From assembly GCA_029448655.1 (NCBI GenBank), contig JACCLO010000007.1, positions 1,426,001-1,490,000 of the forward strand: a DNA stretch of 64,000 nucleotides, given 5' to 3'. Made by a program: the position numbers and the translations under genes. Of this stretch, positions 11,301 through 23,354 are shown piece by piece (positions within the stretch are counted from its first letter, which is position 1; every line of letters begins with the position of its first letter). The notes beneath the pieces were generated by a model that saw nothing but the letters and a program-made list of their open reading frames with translations, was not told where the DNA came from and ran no database searches. The DNA comes from Wolfiporia cocos. Its lineage: Eukaryota; Basidiomycota; Agaricomycetes; Polyporales; Phaeolaceae.

Positions 11301-11847
11301 AGCGTCCCCGTATGGTCCCCGGGGTCTCGATCAGCGGTAACGCAGCTCCGACGGAAACCGGCGCGGCGCCTGTGGGATGCCATGTGGACGCGCGGATGAG
11401 GATCACAGCTGTGCGTTAATGACAAAACCATCTCGTGCGCTTGCTTACATACGCTCTGGTGCCATCTTCTCGCAAGGCGCCCCGAATAAGAACTTCTGGC
11501 GGCTGACTGGTCGGGCAGCGGACCCGCATTAATATTATCTCGGAAGCCCCTCGAATATATCGACACGCCGGACACCTGTGGCGTGCACTGCGACTCCGGG
11601 CGCGCCCATGTCGAGCACCCATCCGCCTGCGCCTGCACCCGCCCGTGGCACCCTCCTCCAGGACGGCCACCGTGGGACGCTATCTGCATTTGATACAATC
11701 ACTCCAGTGTCCGGAGCTACAAAGCACCGGCCACCCCCCCCAGGTCCGTCCCCGCCTGCCCCCCACAGCCGTATATTCACCCTGTCCGCCCGCCCAGCCG
11801 CCACCGACCCCCGCTGGTCCGACCCCGCCGACCCCCAGCGCACATCC

Positions 11848-14800
11848 ATGTTCGGCGCACCGCCCATGTTCTACGACCCCGACCAGGCCGCCGTCCAGGA
11901 CGCGGCCGACTACCAGCAGTGGGTCAGCAGCTACGCACAAGGCGGCTCGTTCAGCAACTTCGTCCACGCCGGGGGAGACGTCGGTCCCCACCACCTCACC
12001 TTCCCCGCCCAGCAGCAGCAGCAGCCTCAGCAGCAGGCGCAGCAACTCCAGCACGCTCCCATCATCCAGCAGCAGCAGCAGAACCAGTACAACTTCGTGC
12101 AGCAGCACTTCATCCCCGACCAGGGGGGGTTCGACCAGCAGTTCGTCCAAGCCACCGCCGCCGCCGTTGGCGACCGCCCCCAGCGTGCCCTCCCCAACCG
12201 CCAGCAGCGCCCTGCAACCCGGGCGCCTGTGTCGTACACTCCCCCGCTCGGCGTCTCCGCAGACTCGCCCTTCCCGCAGCTCACGTACAGCCAGGAGGCC
12301 TCCGCCGACGGCACGTACATGTACCAGCCGGAGGTCGGGCAGAGCTCGCTCCCGCAGCAGCAGTACACGTTCACCGAGTACCAGCCGCCCGACCAGCGCG
12401 CACAGCCCTACACGCCGGGCTCGGACCTCAATAGCTTCGCGTCCTCGCCCGGGCCGTCGCTGTATGGCACCGACGATGGCCAGATGCACCTCGCCCCCGA
12501 CGGCCGCCCGAGCTCCCAACCCGCAGGGCAGTCCTTCGCCGCGTCGTCCGCGCCGCCGTCACGCGCCTCGCCGGCGCAGCACGCAGGTCGGCGCGCGGAC
12601 AAAATGGCTGCGCGGGGTGCACAGAAGCCGCGGGACCGCAAGCGCGTACGCGACTCGGACTCGCCGAGCGACGAGGAGGAGTTCGCGATCAGCGTCAGCA
12701 TGCCGCCCGCGAGCGGGCACGACTCCCTGCCCACACGCCTGTGAGTGCGCTTGTATGCTCTTCATCTGCTCCCAGGCGGCCGCTGACGCCGTCATGCCAT
12801 CTCCGCATCGACTCACCCCCTGCTGGCACGCACGCGGCTCGCTTCCATGCCTCGACAACCCCGCGACGCCACCGGCGCGTCCTTTCGCCGTACATGACCT
12901 CCGGGGGACCATCTCGCCGGACTGCAACGCCTTGCCTCGGCAGGCCCGGCGCGTGCAAGCACTGCAAGAAACTCAAGGCACGTCCGTCTTTGCTTTTTCG
13001 CCTGCGTACTGATCTGATGCTCGCGTCGTCCACCGCCACTGCAATGTGCCCTGCAGATGAAGTGCGATTTCCCCAAGGGCGAGAACACGTGCCGGCGCTG
13101 CAAGGGCGGAAACATTCCGTGTATCGTCGAGGGCCGCAAGCCGCGGAATGCGCCAAAGTGAGTGCTCTGGCGCGTGATTGTTTCAATTTCGTTTTGCGCC
13201 TTGTGTTATTGGCCTCCTTCTGTATTGCTTCTGAGCCAGTTTTTTGCTTTCATTCTTCGTTCCTGCCGCGCTGCATGTCACGCCGCATTCCAGCGCTCCT
13301 GCGCATCGATGGGATCAGCATGTCTCGGGCGGACGCATAAGAGTGCTCGGGACGAGGGCACCTTGTCCCGAATATGATGCCGCAGCCCCCGTCCGCCTCT
13401 TCTATTTGTTCTGATCTCTCGGACTCCGACTGGATCTGGGTCCCCCGCGCCGAGTCACCCACTGACGCGGAACCCTTGTCCTCCCGCAGCAAACGCGAAT
13501 ATTTGCTCGCGCAGATCCGCCAGAAAGACGTCATCATCGAGAAGCTGCTCCACGAGGTACGCCGGACGCCGCTGATCATGCTCACGCACTAAGCTCGGCG
13601 CGGCAGCTGCACAACCCATACACGGCGACGCCGCTCTCGATCGCGTCGTACCGCACGGCGACGTCGCCGTCGGACCAGAACAACCGGAACGTGATCGCGT
13701 GGTTGGACCGCCTCGAGGCGAGCGTGGCCGCCGCGGGGCGGGGCGGCGGGGAGCACGCGTTCAGCTTCGAGCCGCGCGGCGGCGCGGGCGACGACGAGGA
13801 CGATTCGGACGAGGACGCGGACGCGGAGGCGGGCGGGGCGCGCACGGAGCGCGGGAGCAACGGCGGCGGCGACGACAGCGGGAAGAACGGCGACGAGAAG
13901 CTGCAGGCGCTGCCCGACGCGACGGTCCCGCTGGGCCTGCTCGCGAGCCTGTCGCTCGACAACCCGAAGCGGCGGCCGCGGAAGAAGAATGCCGGCCGCG
14001 CGGGCGCGGACAGCGACGACGACGACGTCGGGGTCGCGAACGAGACGTACTTTATGCCTGGTGTGTCTCGGTGCTTTCTCCCGCGAAGCGGACGCTCACC
14101 CCACGCAGGCCCCGCGTTCGACTTGTCCATCCGCGCGACGCTGATCGAGAACCATAGCCCGCCGGAGATACTCGTGCACGGGCTGGTGACGCCCGACGAT
14201 GTGGACAAGCTGTTTGAGATGTGCGTGCTGCTCTTGTGATGCCGCGAGGCCGACTGACGGACGATGCCGTGCAGCTTCTACACAAAGCTCAACGTGAGTG
14301 CGCGCCGCGATCGCAGGTGGGGTCGTCTGACTTTGGACAGGTGCACGTCACGCTGCTGGACCGCGAGATCCACACGGTGCAGGCGACGTTCGCGCGCTGC
14401 CCGTTCCTCTTCACCGTCGGTGCGTGACTCCACTGCGCGCCCGCCGCGCCCGCGCGCGCTGACCGCCCGCCCGCAGTGTGCGCCATCTCGTCGCGGTACT
14501 ACAAGGAAAAGTCCGAGATCTACCCGATCGCGATGCACTTTGCGCGCCGCGCGGCCGCGGACGGGCTCCTCAACGGCTGGAAGTCCGTCGAGCTCTCGCA
14601 GGCGTACATCCTCCTCAGCACGTACGCCGTCCCCGCGCGCCGCTGGGAGGAGGACCGCAGCTGGCTGTACATCGGCCTGGCCATCCGGTGCGTGTCTGGC
14701 TGGGCTGGCGTCGCACGGTGAACTTACATCGCTGTCAACTCACATCGCTCGACAGCATCGCGACGGACCTCAACCTGCACCAGGTGTCGACCATCCGGCC

Positions 14801-16639
14801 CCGGAACGACCGCCACCGGCGCGAGCTGCTGAACCAGGAGCGCCACTGGCTGAATTGCCACAACCTCGACCGCTCGATGGCCACGCAGTTTGGCAAGCCG
14901 TCGACGATCAAGGAGGACTAGTGCGTCGGCGTCTGTTCTGTCTGCCCGCGCGCATGCCTGACCGCCGCTTGTTAGCATCATCCGCAGCTCGGAGAGCTGG
15001 TACAAGAAGTCACCGCTGAACCATCCGGTGAGTGAACGCTGGCCGGCGCTGGCGAGGGCGAGGGCTGACGGGGACGCAGTGGGACCTCGGGCTGTGTGCG
15101 TACACGCAGCTCTTGCGCACGATGTCGCGCTTCCACGAGGAGATCTACTCGGACCCCAACTCGCCGAACGGCCTGAACCAGGTTCGTCGATGTCGGTCGC
15201 GGTGTTCTGTCGTCTCATGCCTTTATAGAGCCTCGACTTCCGGGCGGTTACGCTGACTCACGACGAACACCTCACCCGGTACTTCGAAGAGTGGACCCGG
15301 AGATTCAAGGAGGAGACCGACCTGCAAGGTTTGCATTTCGTCACGTTAACCGCGCTCCGTGCGCTCATCTGAAACGCTCACAGATCCCGCGTGTGCGTTC
15401 CGCGCGTCGTTGCTGCCCTTGTGCGTGTCCTCCTCCTCCTTGGATGTTCCTCTGTCCTCACCGATGTTGTCTGCGGCAGCCTCACGAACTACTCGCGGCT
15501 GGTCATGTACTCGTTCGGGTTCCAGCAGGCCTACAAGCGCGGGATCCAGCCGGAAGACCAGCTGTTCTTAGATAATGTGTGCACTCGGTTTTGGAGTGAT
15601 CATCGAACGGGCATTTGACTCATGGGAACATACAGTGCTTCCAGTCCGCGAAATCAGTGATCCTGAGCATGGTTGACACGTTGTGCCCGAGCGGATACAT
15701 GCGCTTCTCTCCCGACGGTACGTGAATGGTCTATTTCGCCGGTGCCGGAAAGTGCTAGGCTGAGCTGAGCTCCCTATCCCCGTCCAGGCCACTTTATTTT
15801 TGCGTCATTTGCCTCCGCGTTCCTGCTCAAGGTACGTCCGAGTCTCACCTCGCGGAGCTGCCCAACGCACGCTCTGCCGGGGCGCGACCGCACCGATGCT
15901 AACCGCCCGCGGCCTCCACAGCTGATGCGGCCCGAGTTCAAGAACCTGATCACTGCCCAGCAGGAGACGGAGATCTTCGAGCTCATCGGGCGGCTCATCC
16001 ACACGCTCAGCTCGCCCGAAATCGCGATCGACGACCGCCACACGCCGAAGCTGCACGCGCGCTTCCTCGCGGGGCTGCTGACCAAGCACCGCCGCGACAT
16101 CGCGACGAGCGGGCGCATCCACCCGCAGCACCCGCCGCAGGCGCAGGTCGCGCAGTCGCAGGCGCAGCCGGGCTCTGCGGACGCAGGCGCGGGCGCATTC
16201 TCCGCGCAGGCGCAGGCGCACGCCAGCCAGACGGTGTTCGCCGCGGCGCCGCAGGCGGGGTTCACGGACGCGGGCGAGGACGCGCTCGCGGACGGCGCGA
16301 TGGTGACGGAGCCGGTGTACCAGGAGGAGACGGCGTACGCGGCAGGGACGGGCCCGCTGGAGGTGTACGACTTTGCGGCGCCGGGCGGGCAGGGGTACGA
16401 GTCGCTCGGGGCGCTGCTCGCGCTCCAGAACCCGGCGTACTGGCGCGACATGATGATGCCTGGGTGCGTGCAGTGAACGTTGTCGCGCGCGCGGCGGGCT
16501 GATGGGCGTGTGCAGGTACTCGTGGCCGGACTCGCCGAACGCGAACGGGAACGGGGGCGGGAACGTGTATGGGATGGGCATGGGCATGGGCATGGGCATC
16601 AGCCCCGGTTTCGGCAGCATGCAGACCGCGGAGGCGTGA
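11848..16639 (+). CDS. Zn2Cys6 fungal-specific transcription factor
   Basis: A nuclear transcriptional regulator with an N-terminal binuclear zinc cluster and the fungal-specific middle-homology domain. I reconstruct 19 exons whose lengths sum to 3315 nt (1104 aa), ending TGA at 16637-16639. Exon 1 is Gln/Pro-rich with a basic-acidic stretch near its end. The zinc cluster spans exons 2-3 (CKHCKKLK, then MKCDFPKGENTC and RRC), followed by REYLLAQIRQKD. The middle domain runs through exons 6-18, with recognisable FARCPFLFTV, RRWEEDRSWLY and ATQFGKPSTIKED. The C-terminus is Gly/Met-rich. The start at 11848 is a choice; an in-frame ATG at 11608 would add 80 residues. Exons 2 (34 nt) and 7 (19 nt) are very short. 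The relation to PrtT-like protease regulators is from memory and unproven. Confidence 0.85.
12978..13056 (+). other. Probable GC-AG intron in the zinc-cluster region
   Basis: Joining AAACTCAAG (ending 12977) to ATGAAGTGC (starting 13057) restores the family pattern KKLK-MKCDFP. The donor is then GCACGT instead of GT, with acceptor CTGCAG. The nearby GT at 12982 would break the frame. GC-AG introns are a known minor class. The call is from frame and family conservation. Confidence 0.6.
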
Positions 16640-17451
16640 TTGCCCCGCGCGGTCTCTTATGTATTTTCCTCGTTGTCCGACTGTCTTATTCCCTCTCCTC
16701 CCTCCCGTCTCCTCCATAGACGCGTTTCTTGTCCTTCTTGCCGGCGTCGGTGTACGTTGTGCGGGCGCGGGCGGGCGCCGCGGGTCCATGCGTAAATGGG
16801 AAAGAAACACTGTAGCCTACTGTCGCGACTACTGCTCGCTGCGCCGTGCGTCTTGTGTACCTCTAGCTCCCTCATTTCTAGAATAAACACCAATAGTGGT
16901 TGTGGAAACTGTGTTTTGAGATCCGTACCCCACTTTCGCATCTGTGCCTCGGACTTGAATGCACAAGCTTTGAAGCCCCGATCCAATCGATTGGCTTACA
17001 ATCTTACATGAAGTGCGAGACAGTACAATTCTTCCTTGTCATATTGAGTGGTTGAAGACTAACTTACTGTATCTTGGCGTGGGTGAGCATGAAACGATCT
17101 GCAAGCGGCCTGAATTTCACTTGCCCAGGCAAGGGCAAGTCATTGCAAATGAATATTACATGGACAGGTGAGGCGTTCTTCAACATCAGTTGATGTGGTT
17201 CTTGGATGGACTCAGACCTTCCACTGAATTTGCTTAATCGTCTATGCGACCGGTTGCATGGTACAAGTGTATGGAGGCTCCCAGGTGAGTTTTCCCGACT
17301 GACGGCCAGGGAAGCAACTTATGCACGTTTTAAGCATAGAATCCACGACGGTGCACCACTCAACGAGCCACACGATCAAGTGTTGACACCAGGCACTATC
17401 CCCTAAATGGGGATCGGGCTGAGATGAATCTACAACATTATAATAGCCTCA
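16640..17451. other. Convergent intergenic region
   Basis: This gap lies between the ends of the zinc-cluster regulator (plus) and the Rieske-DUF455 gene (minus). It should contain both 3' untranslated regions. I see no gene or repeat in it. Confidence 0.5.
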
Positions 17452-19030
17452 TTAGTGGCGCTCCCGATCCGTCGGCATTTCGCCCCTCAGGTCTTCATAG
17501 AAGTCCTTCGTCATCCCCGCCTTCTCACGATCCTCGACATTGAACGGGCCCTTCACGTCCCCGCGCCAGCACCTCCTCACCTCCTCGCGGAACGTAGGCA
17601 CGGGGTCGACGCCCTGCCTCGCGCAGATCCACGTGAACCAGCGGTGGCCCGTAGTGACGTGCGTCACCTCGTCGTGGTGGATGACGTTCAGCACGTCCAC
17701 GCTCTCCGCGTCGCCCGCCCTGCGGAACTTCTCGATCGTGCCCGGGTTCACGTCCAGCCCGCGCGCCTCGTGCACGAGGTGGATGATCGCGAGGCGTGCG
17801 CGCAGCGAGCCGAACGTCGCCTGCGCGGACTCCCACAGGGACGCGTGCACGGGCAGCGAGCCGTAAGGCGTGCTCGGGGAGAGCGCGGCCAGGCGCGAGA
17901 CGAGCAGGGAGAAGTGCTTGGACTCGTCCAGCGCCATTTTGGCAAAGTCGGAGAAGAACGCGGGCGGGAGGTCGGGGTGCTCTGGCCCGTAGCGCGCCAT
18001 GATGTCCCACCTGGCGATCGCGTCGTCAGGGTGGTGCTTTCGCTACTGTTATTCGGAGTGAGACGTACGCAAGGTCGATTCTTGGGGAGCAGGATGAGCA
18101 TCGTGCGGGTTCTTGGCTTGATGTGAACAGACTTACGCCCATTGTTCGATGTTGGCCAATGCGTGTAGCATCATCGCCCTGTTCTTTCTCTTCCCCATCT
18201 TACCAGGATCTATGGTGTTTCGCACGAACGACTCCTCCCGCTTGGGTACATCAGGCGGGCGTGGCGCGTTCGTCGACCGGTGCCCAATTGACTTGAGCTG
18301 CCCCGTGCGAAAGAGGTGCACAGCGTGTCGCGTGCGCTCTACCTACCGAATACTGAGCGTCGTATTTTGTGTTTGCAGCGTAGAAGATTTAGATTGGCCC
18401 AAAAGGTGCAACCTACCTTCAATGTGGGATTCGCTGTGTTGAGAATCAGCACCGCCCATTGCATGAGCGTCGTCGGAGCTCCCTCAGTGGGAACAATCGG
18501 CTCTGGCGGCGCATCTGGGTCAGTAGCACCCGTAGCTGAGATGGACAGACGAGACAGGTCGGGTGGTGGTGGGGGATCGGCAAACTCTACGAATTCCCCA
18601 CATCAGTGACTGTATGTCTAATGAGCTTGGCAACTACCTTCTGAGACAGGTCTGAGTTCGACGAGTCTCCAACTTGATCCGTTTTCAGGCGTTTCAACCC
18701 AGACGTCCTCGTGGCCCTTTTCGTCGGTGCGTATATCGACCGCATACGTACACGCTTTGAGACCGGTCTCGCTTACGCCCGTGCGTAAGTCAAAATCATA
18801 TCTACCTCCCAGAGTCAACATTTGCACACAGCATCAGGATCGATACTGAACCTATGCCAAGGACATACAGCGACTACGCCAGTGTCGCATTCTTCGATCT
18901 CGGCATGCGACATGTCCGCCCCGAGATGCGGACAATTAGCCTCCATGACGTAGATATGTTTGCGGTCAATCTTTTCGCCACATTCGGGCAATCTGCTGCC
19001 ATCATTTTCCTGAAGTTGCCCTACAGATAG
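17452..19030 (-). CDS. Rieske [2Fe-2S] and DUF455 ferritin-like fusion
   Basis: The N-terminal part is a Rieske iron-sulfur domain with the two Cys-His ligand pairs CPHLGA and CPWH (exon 18852 to about 19030, continued in 18638-18801). A Pro-rich linker (18417-18586) follows, then a DUF455 ferritin-like helical domain (18417-18010 downwards) with likely metal ligands in NIEQWA, DESKHF and HHDEVTH. Exons read 18638-18801, 18417-18586, 18137-18342, a 12-nt exon 18069-18080, and 17452-18010, all in phase. The extreme N-terminus is unresolved: an AG acceptor precedes the Rieske exon near 19032, and a coding-like stretch with start lies somewhere in 19040-19160. The arrangement suggests an oxygen-activating enzyme with built-in electron transfer, but no substrate is evident. 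Confidence 0.8.
18069..18080 (-). other. 12-nt micro-exon in the DUF455 gene
   Basis: Between a 56-bp and a 58-bp intron, both with normal borders (donor GTACGT, acceptors AAG and CAG), lie 12 bases that insert I-D-L-A between NIEQWA and WDIMARYG. The inserted residues continue the helix pattern expected in DUF455 proteins. Skipping it would keep the frame, so family conservation and splice signals, not phase, are the evidence. Confidence 0.6.
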
Positions 19031-19160
19031 GCGGAAAAGGATCAGCGAGTGGTACACGCCCTCTTGCGAGCGAAGTGTCAACAGGAATCGCAAATGCGAT
19101 GTAAGACCCTTTAGCGGGGACACCCTGAGTGATTCTAAGTGTGCGCAACCAATACAATAT

Positions 19161-21346
19161 TCCATGCACACACACCGAATGTATCTGTCCGCCATATTAT
19201 CAGACAAAAATGGTCGCCACTGCACAAAAAATTTCCGTGATAATTTTTCGGGCGCTAATTCGGGATGGAGCAAGCCTCTATTGACGACTCTGAATGTACT
19301 GCTGTTCACCAAATTAGTTAGAGGTCGTCGTGAAATGCTAAGCCGAGTTGGTAGCATGAGCGTCGCAAGTACTACAATTTCGTCAATGATGAATCGATGA
19401 CACCTTCCTAACCCGTTAAGCGCCCATTGCACTGTTGCCGAGCCGTGCAAACAATCAGAAAGTATTAACAAATTCTAGTGCTTGCTTGCTGCGTCATGAA
19501 GTCACTCTTAGTGCGTTATATGTGCATGTACCTGATCAACGCAGAGTAATTTATGTTTGAAAACGTCCGTCGTACTAATTTGTGGCGCAATGCGCCACAA
19601 CGCGGCGGTGGCTGTCAACGACACGCGCCACAATCAATCTTCAACTGATGTTGAACTAACGCCTCACTTGCTCATGTAATTGCAATGACTCACCTGAAAA
19701 ATTTCCATCAGACTACTTGCGGATCACTTGCAGTCATTTCATGCTCATCCACGCGAAGACATATTAAGTTACAGTCTTCTTCAACCACTCAACGAGACGA
19801 AGAAAAGCCGTGTTGTCTCTGACTTCATATAAGGCTGTATTCCAATCAAACTAAGCCAGGGCATCAGGCCTGTCTTCCTTGACAATCTGGCATCGAGAGT
19901 TCCGTGAAAGTTCTTCTACAGCCAGTGAAATGTGAACTGTTGACGATCCAACGTCCATATCAACAAACATTTCATATCGTTCTAGTCGCTGTAAATGGTG
20001 GGCTGTAAGAGAAATCAAAGTCTTTAACACATTGCACGCACCTCAGAACCACCAAATGGATGCGTTTCCAGGAGCCTGTGGGTACTTGTGGCCTGTGCCT
20101 GTGTATCCTTGGTACCGACTTCCTTGGAGACCCGACAGTCGCCAGGCCTTCAATATCGGTAAAGGGAGGTTTGTTGAGATAGAGAGCGAGGACACAAGTC
20201 TACAGGCATTGGTGTTAAACAAATCAGGATCGTGAAGCAACTCGACCACACTCAGCAGATAAGACATGCGTTGGCGGTCCCAAGATCTGATTCAGAGGTA
20301 TAGAAAAATATTTCTGAAATACGCGTCGCAGGTTATTTCTTCCCTAGCAGGAATCTAGCACAGAGCTCCGCACAGAGGACACTCACTGGGACACACAGGC
20401 CACAATTCAGCTGAGATTGGCTTGGAGCGCGTTCAATGCTGCATAAGAGCTGACGCTATGCAGCGCCGTCGCTGAATCTGGGTCTTGATCCGTCCACACG
20501 CTATACGCTTCCTGCGCTTGGGTGGCTCAGGACGGCAGGACAGCTCTGTAATGTAGTTCAACGAGAGCAGCCAATTCCCGCGTTCCAGCAACGTCGGGGG
20601 TAACTCATCGATCGCAAATATTTGCAGCTCGATGTGGCCTATCCAATCGGGGTCGTGCAGTTCAATAAGGTAGCGGTATGAGTGATCCTGAAACTCTATC
20701 GGTAGCTGTTCCCCAGGTAGGAGATTTCGTGTCCGTGGCGGAGGCGTGGCGAGCGGTGAAGCCCGTCACATCCCCAGTATGACCGTGATGTTATCATGGA
20801 GAGACAGCATCGCGCTGTCGCACTACTTACGCAGTGCTAGGGGCATAATAATCCTAGCCCTGTGAATGATTTTACATTTGATGATGTACCTCTTTGTCAG
20901 TCGAAGTCCAATTAATGCTGTATGTGGCGCGCGTGAATATATGCATAACTTAAAAGCCATTTCTTCTGGGTTGATCGCCTCGTTTTCAGTTTGAAGGAGA
21001 TCGATGCTATTCGACGCGAGGGGAGGACCCTTCGTGGTCACTACGATTCATTGGTCAGGGGCAGCGGTACGAGCGGAAATCTTCACAAAGAAAGAACTGT
21101 GAGGGTGGAAATGTGTAGACATGCGTCTCAAGGTTCATATACACGTTCAATAGCCACGGTAAATGCGGCTGGCTGTAGTGAGTTGTGCGCCCGATTTGGA
21201 AGGCGCTGTGATCGCAATCAATATCCTAACCTCCGACGGAGTTTAAATATCTAAGGGCGCGTTGCGGTGGTTGAGTACTGAGTGTTCACGACTCTAGGTC
21301 TCACTTAAGCCTCGATACATTCTCCTGGCGCTCCCTCTTGTTCACT
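19161..21346. other. Intergenic region with one possible coding relic
   Basis: No complete gene found. On minus, roughly 20760 down to 20430, a frame without ATG stays open for about 110 codons (containing LIELHDPDWIGHIELQIFA) and has protein-like composition. It could be an exon of an unrecognised or decayed gene. A second minus frame at 20043-20267 has a similar look (ELLHDPDLFNTNA). The two share the LHDPD motif, hinting at a duplicated or repetitive origin. No start, partner exons or family could be assigned. Confidence 0.3.
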
Positions 21347-23354
21347 ATGGCGACTGCCCAGCTGCAACGCTCTATACGCGTCGCTATAATTGATTTCTTC
21401 AGGGACGACCGCTGCCCCCCATTCATCTATCCTACAACCCTCCTAGTACCCCTGAATCCTCAAGAGGCGACCATAGATGAGATCCGGATATGGGTTGCTG
21501 AGCAAAGGAAAGCGTTTCCAGCTTTGGTTACTCTGTGGAAGGTTTGTCATCAATGTATTTTGACCTATTGCATTCAATCAATGCCTGCAACAGCCTAAGG
21601 AGTACCTCACACGCGAGAATATAAGGGGCTCCTTAAGGACAATGACTATAACCTTGAGGCCTTCTGCGATGATACCACAGGAGATGGTGATGATCCTTTC
21701 AGCTCCTTGCTCGCTGATCAGTCGAGACCGCGTGATGCCAAGTTGCCACTGCTTGTGGCACGAATCCGAAAGGATCAGCCGTTAAAGCGGAAGAGAAGCG
21801 ATCAAGAAACTGGTGTAGAGATGGATGAGGCCATGACGAGCGAGTTAAGACCATTGGTTAAGCGTGCGTCACATTGAACTGTTTTTCTCAGCAACCACTT
21901 CAGCATCATTATACAGGATATAGGCAATCGTTCCGCGGCAAAGCCCCCAGTCCGTCTATCGCTGCACAGCCACGGGAATATTATAATTTCCAGAACGGAG
22001 TCAGTCCCATCCTTGATGGCCGGTATGCTTCGATTTCTCGAAGGCCAGCTGTCGCAGCGCCGATTGTGATATACGATCCTGTGTTTGCGACCTTCATTGC
22101 GAACGTCAACAGTACGGAGCCGGTGGATGATGACGACCTGGTGCGGGAAACAGAGAAGTTTATGGAATCTGTGTCGGAGATACGCTGCGCGGAGAACGAG
22201 AGCTACAGATCCGACCGCGTGGGGCTAAAACGGATTCTTGAAATTGCCCTCGGGAGCATGGCCACCGATACCGATGGGCCAGAATGCGACCATATCATCC
22301 CGTACATTCGTGAGGTGGAGCCACGTGAGGCAGCTGCTCTTGGGATTATAGAGGAGAAAGCTGAGGTCGACAAGAGCGGAGATGCTGCCGTTCAGGCTGA
22401 GTTCTATTATCGTCTGTATTGGTCGAAGACAGTGTGGATCTTGTGCTTTATCTGTGATACTCCTGTCTCACAACCTTGCAGGATCTCCTCGACGAGAGCT
22501 TTTCCTCAACGTTCCTCATCGGCTTGATGGGATCCTATCTGTCGATCAGTGGTGGGATTTGGACCACAGACATAGTTGTGCAGCCTCTCGTCTCGGGGCT
22601 CCTCTGGCTCGGCTCCCCTGCACTGATTAGCGACGTTGAGATCATCCGGGTCGCGCGTGTGTTCGGTGCGCTGAAGAAAGGCTTGAAATCTCTCCGCGAC
22701 CGATATAGACGCCTCAATCCCCTCGCTGGCAATATTTTAGGGAGATTCTTCCCGCTGGCAACTTCGTTCACCTACTTCGGCAAGGAGGTCTCCTTCAAAT
22801 ATCAAAAGTATCTCAAGTCGAAGTCCGCGTCGTGCCTGATTTTCTCTGCCACTGTGGACAAGGAAGTGATCGGCGACGAGCAGCAAGTGGTCGTGAAATT
22901 CGTCGAGCGGTACGGCAAGGACGCACACGAACTTCTGGCAAAGGAGGGTCTTGCACCGAAGTTGTATTACTGCGGCGACATCTGGCACAATGACCCCGTG
23001 GCAAACAAGGGCTGCGGCTCACGAATGATGATCGTGATGGAGTACGTCCAGGGTCGGTCTGCCACGCGCACTGATTGTATCGATCATTACGAGGTGCTGT
23101 CCAAGGCGGTCAAGCTCCTCCATAACAAGGGCATGGTCCACGGGGACCTCCGTCGGCCGAATATCATAGTTACCGACAATCCTGATGGACCGCTCAAGAT
23201 GATCGACTTTGACTGGGCTGGGATGCAGGGAGAGGTGAGGTACCCATTAAGATTATCCAAGGAGATTTATTGGGAGCCGTCAGTGGGCGACTACGCGCTG
23301 ATAGAATATAAGCATGACGATTTTATGTTGCGTAGGCTTATTGCCGCGTTGTAG
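21347..23354 (+). CDS. Kinase-like (PKL-fold) protein
   Basis: The C-terminal half (from about 22770) is a protein-kinase-like domain. It has VVVKFV as the lysine strand, HGDLRRPN as catalytic loop with Asp and Asn, and MIDFDWAG in place of the usual DFG, followed by GEVRYPLRLS. I know similar domains from multicopy agaricomycete kinase-like families. The N-terminal half (21347-22435) is helical and unassigned. Exons: 21347-21541, about 21626-21867, about 21921-22434, and 22484-23354. The exon 1/2 junction is uncertain. The acceptor CAG at 21593 does not restore frame, whereas AG at 21625 does but lacks a pyrimidine tract. A frameshift is the alternative. Substrates are unknown. Confidence 0.65.

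Noticed and set aside
11680..12519. A 279-codon minus-strand gene
   Set aside because: It is the antisense shadow of the Gln-rich first exon of the zinc-cluster regulator, and its Leu-rich runs are the complement of CAG repeats.
11645..13012. A 455-codon plus-strand gene in a second frame
   Set aside because: Ser/Arg/Pro-rich frame overlapping exon 1 of the regulator; it has no domain and crosses well-supported splice sites.
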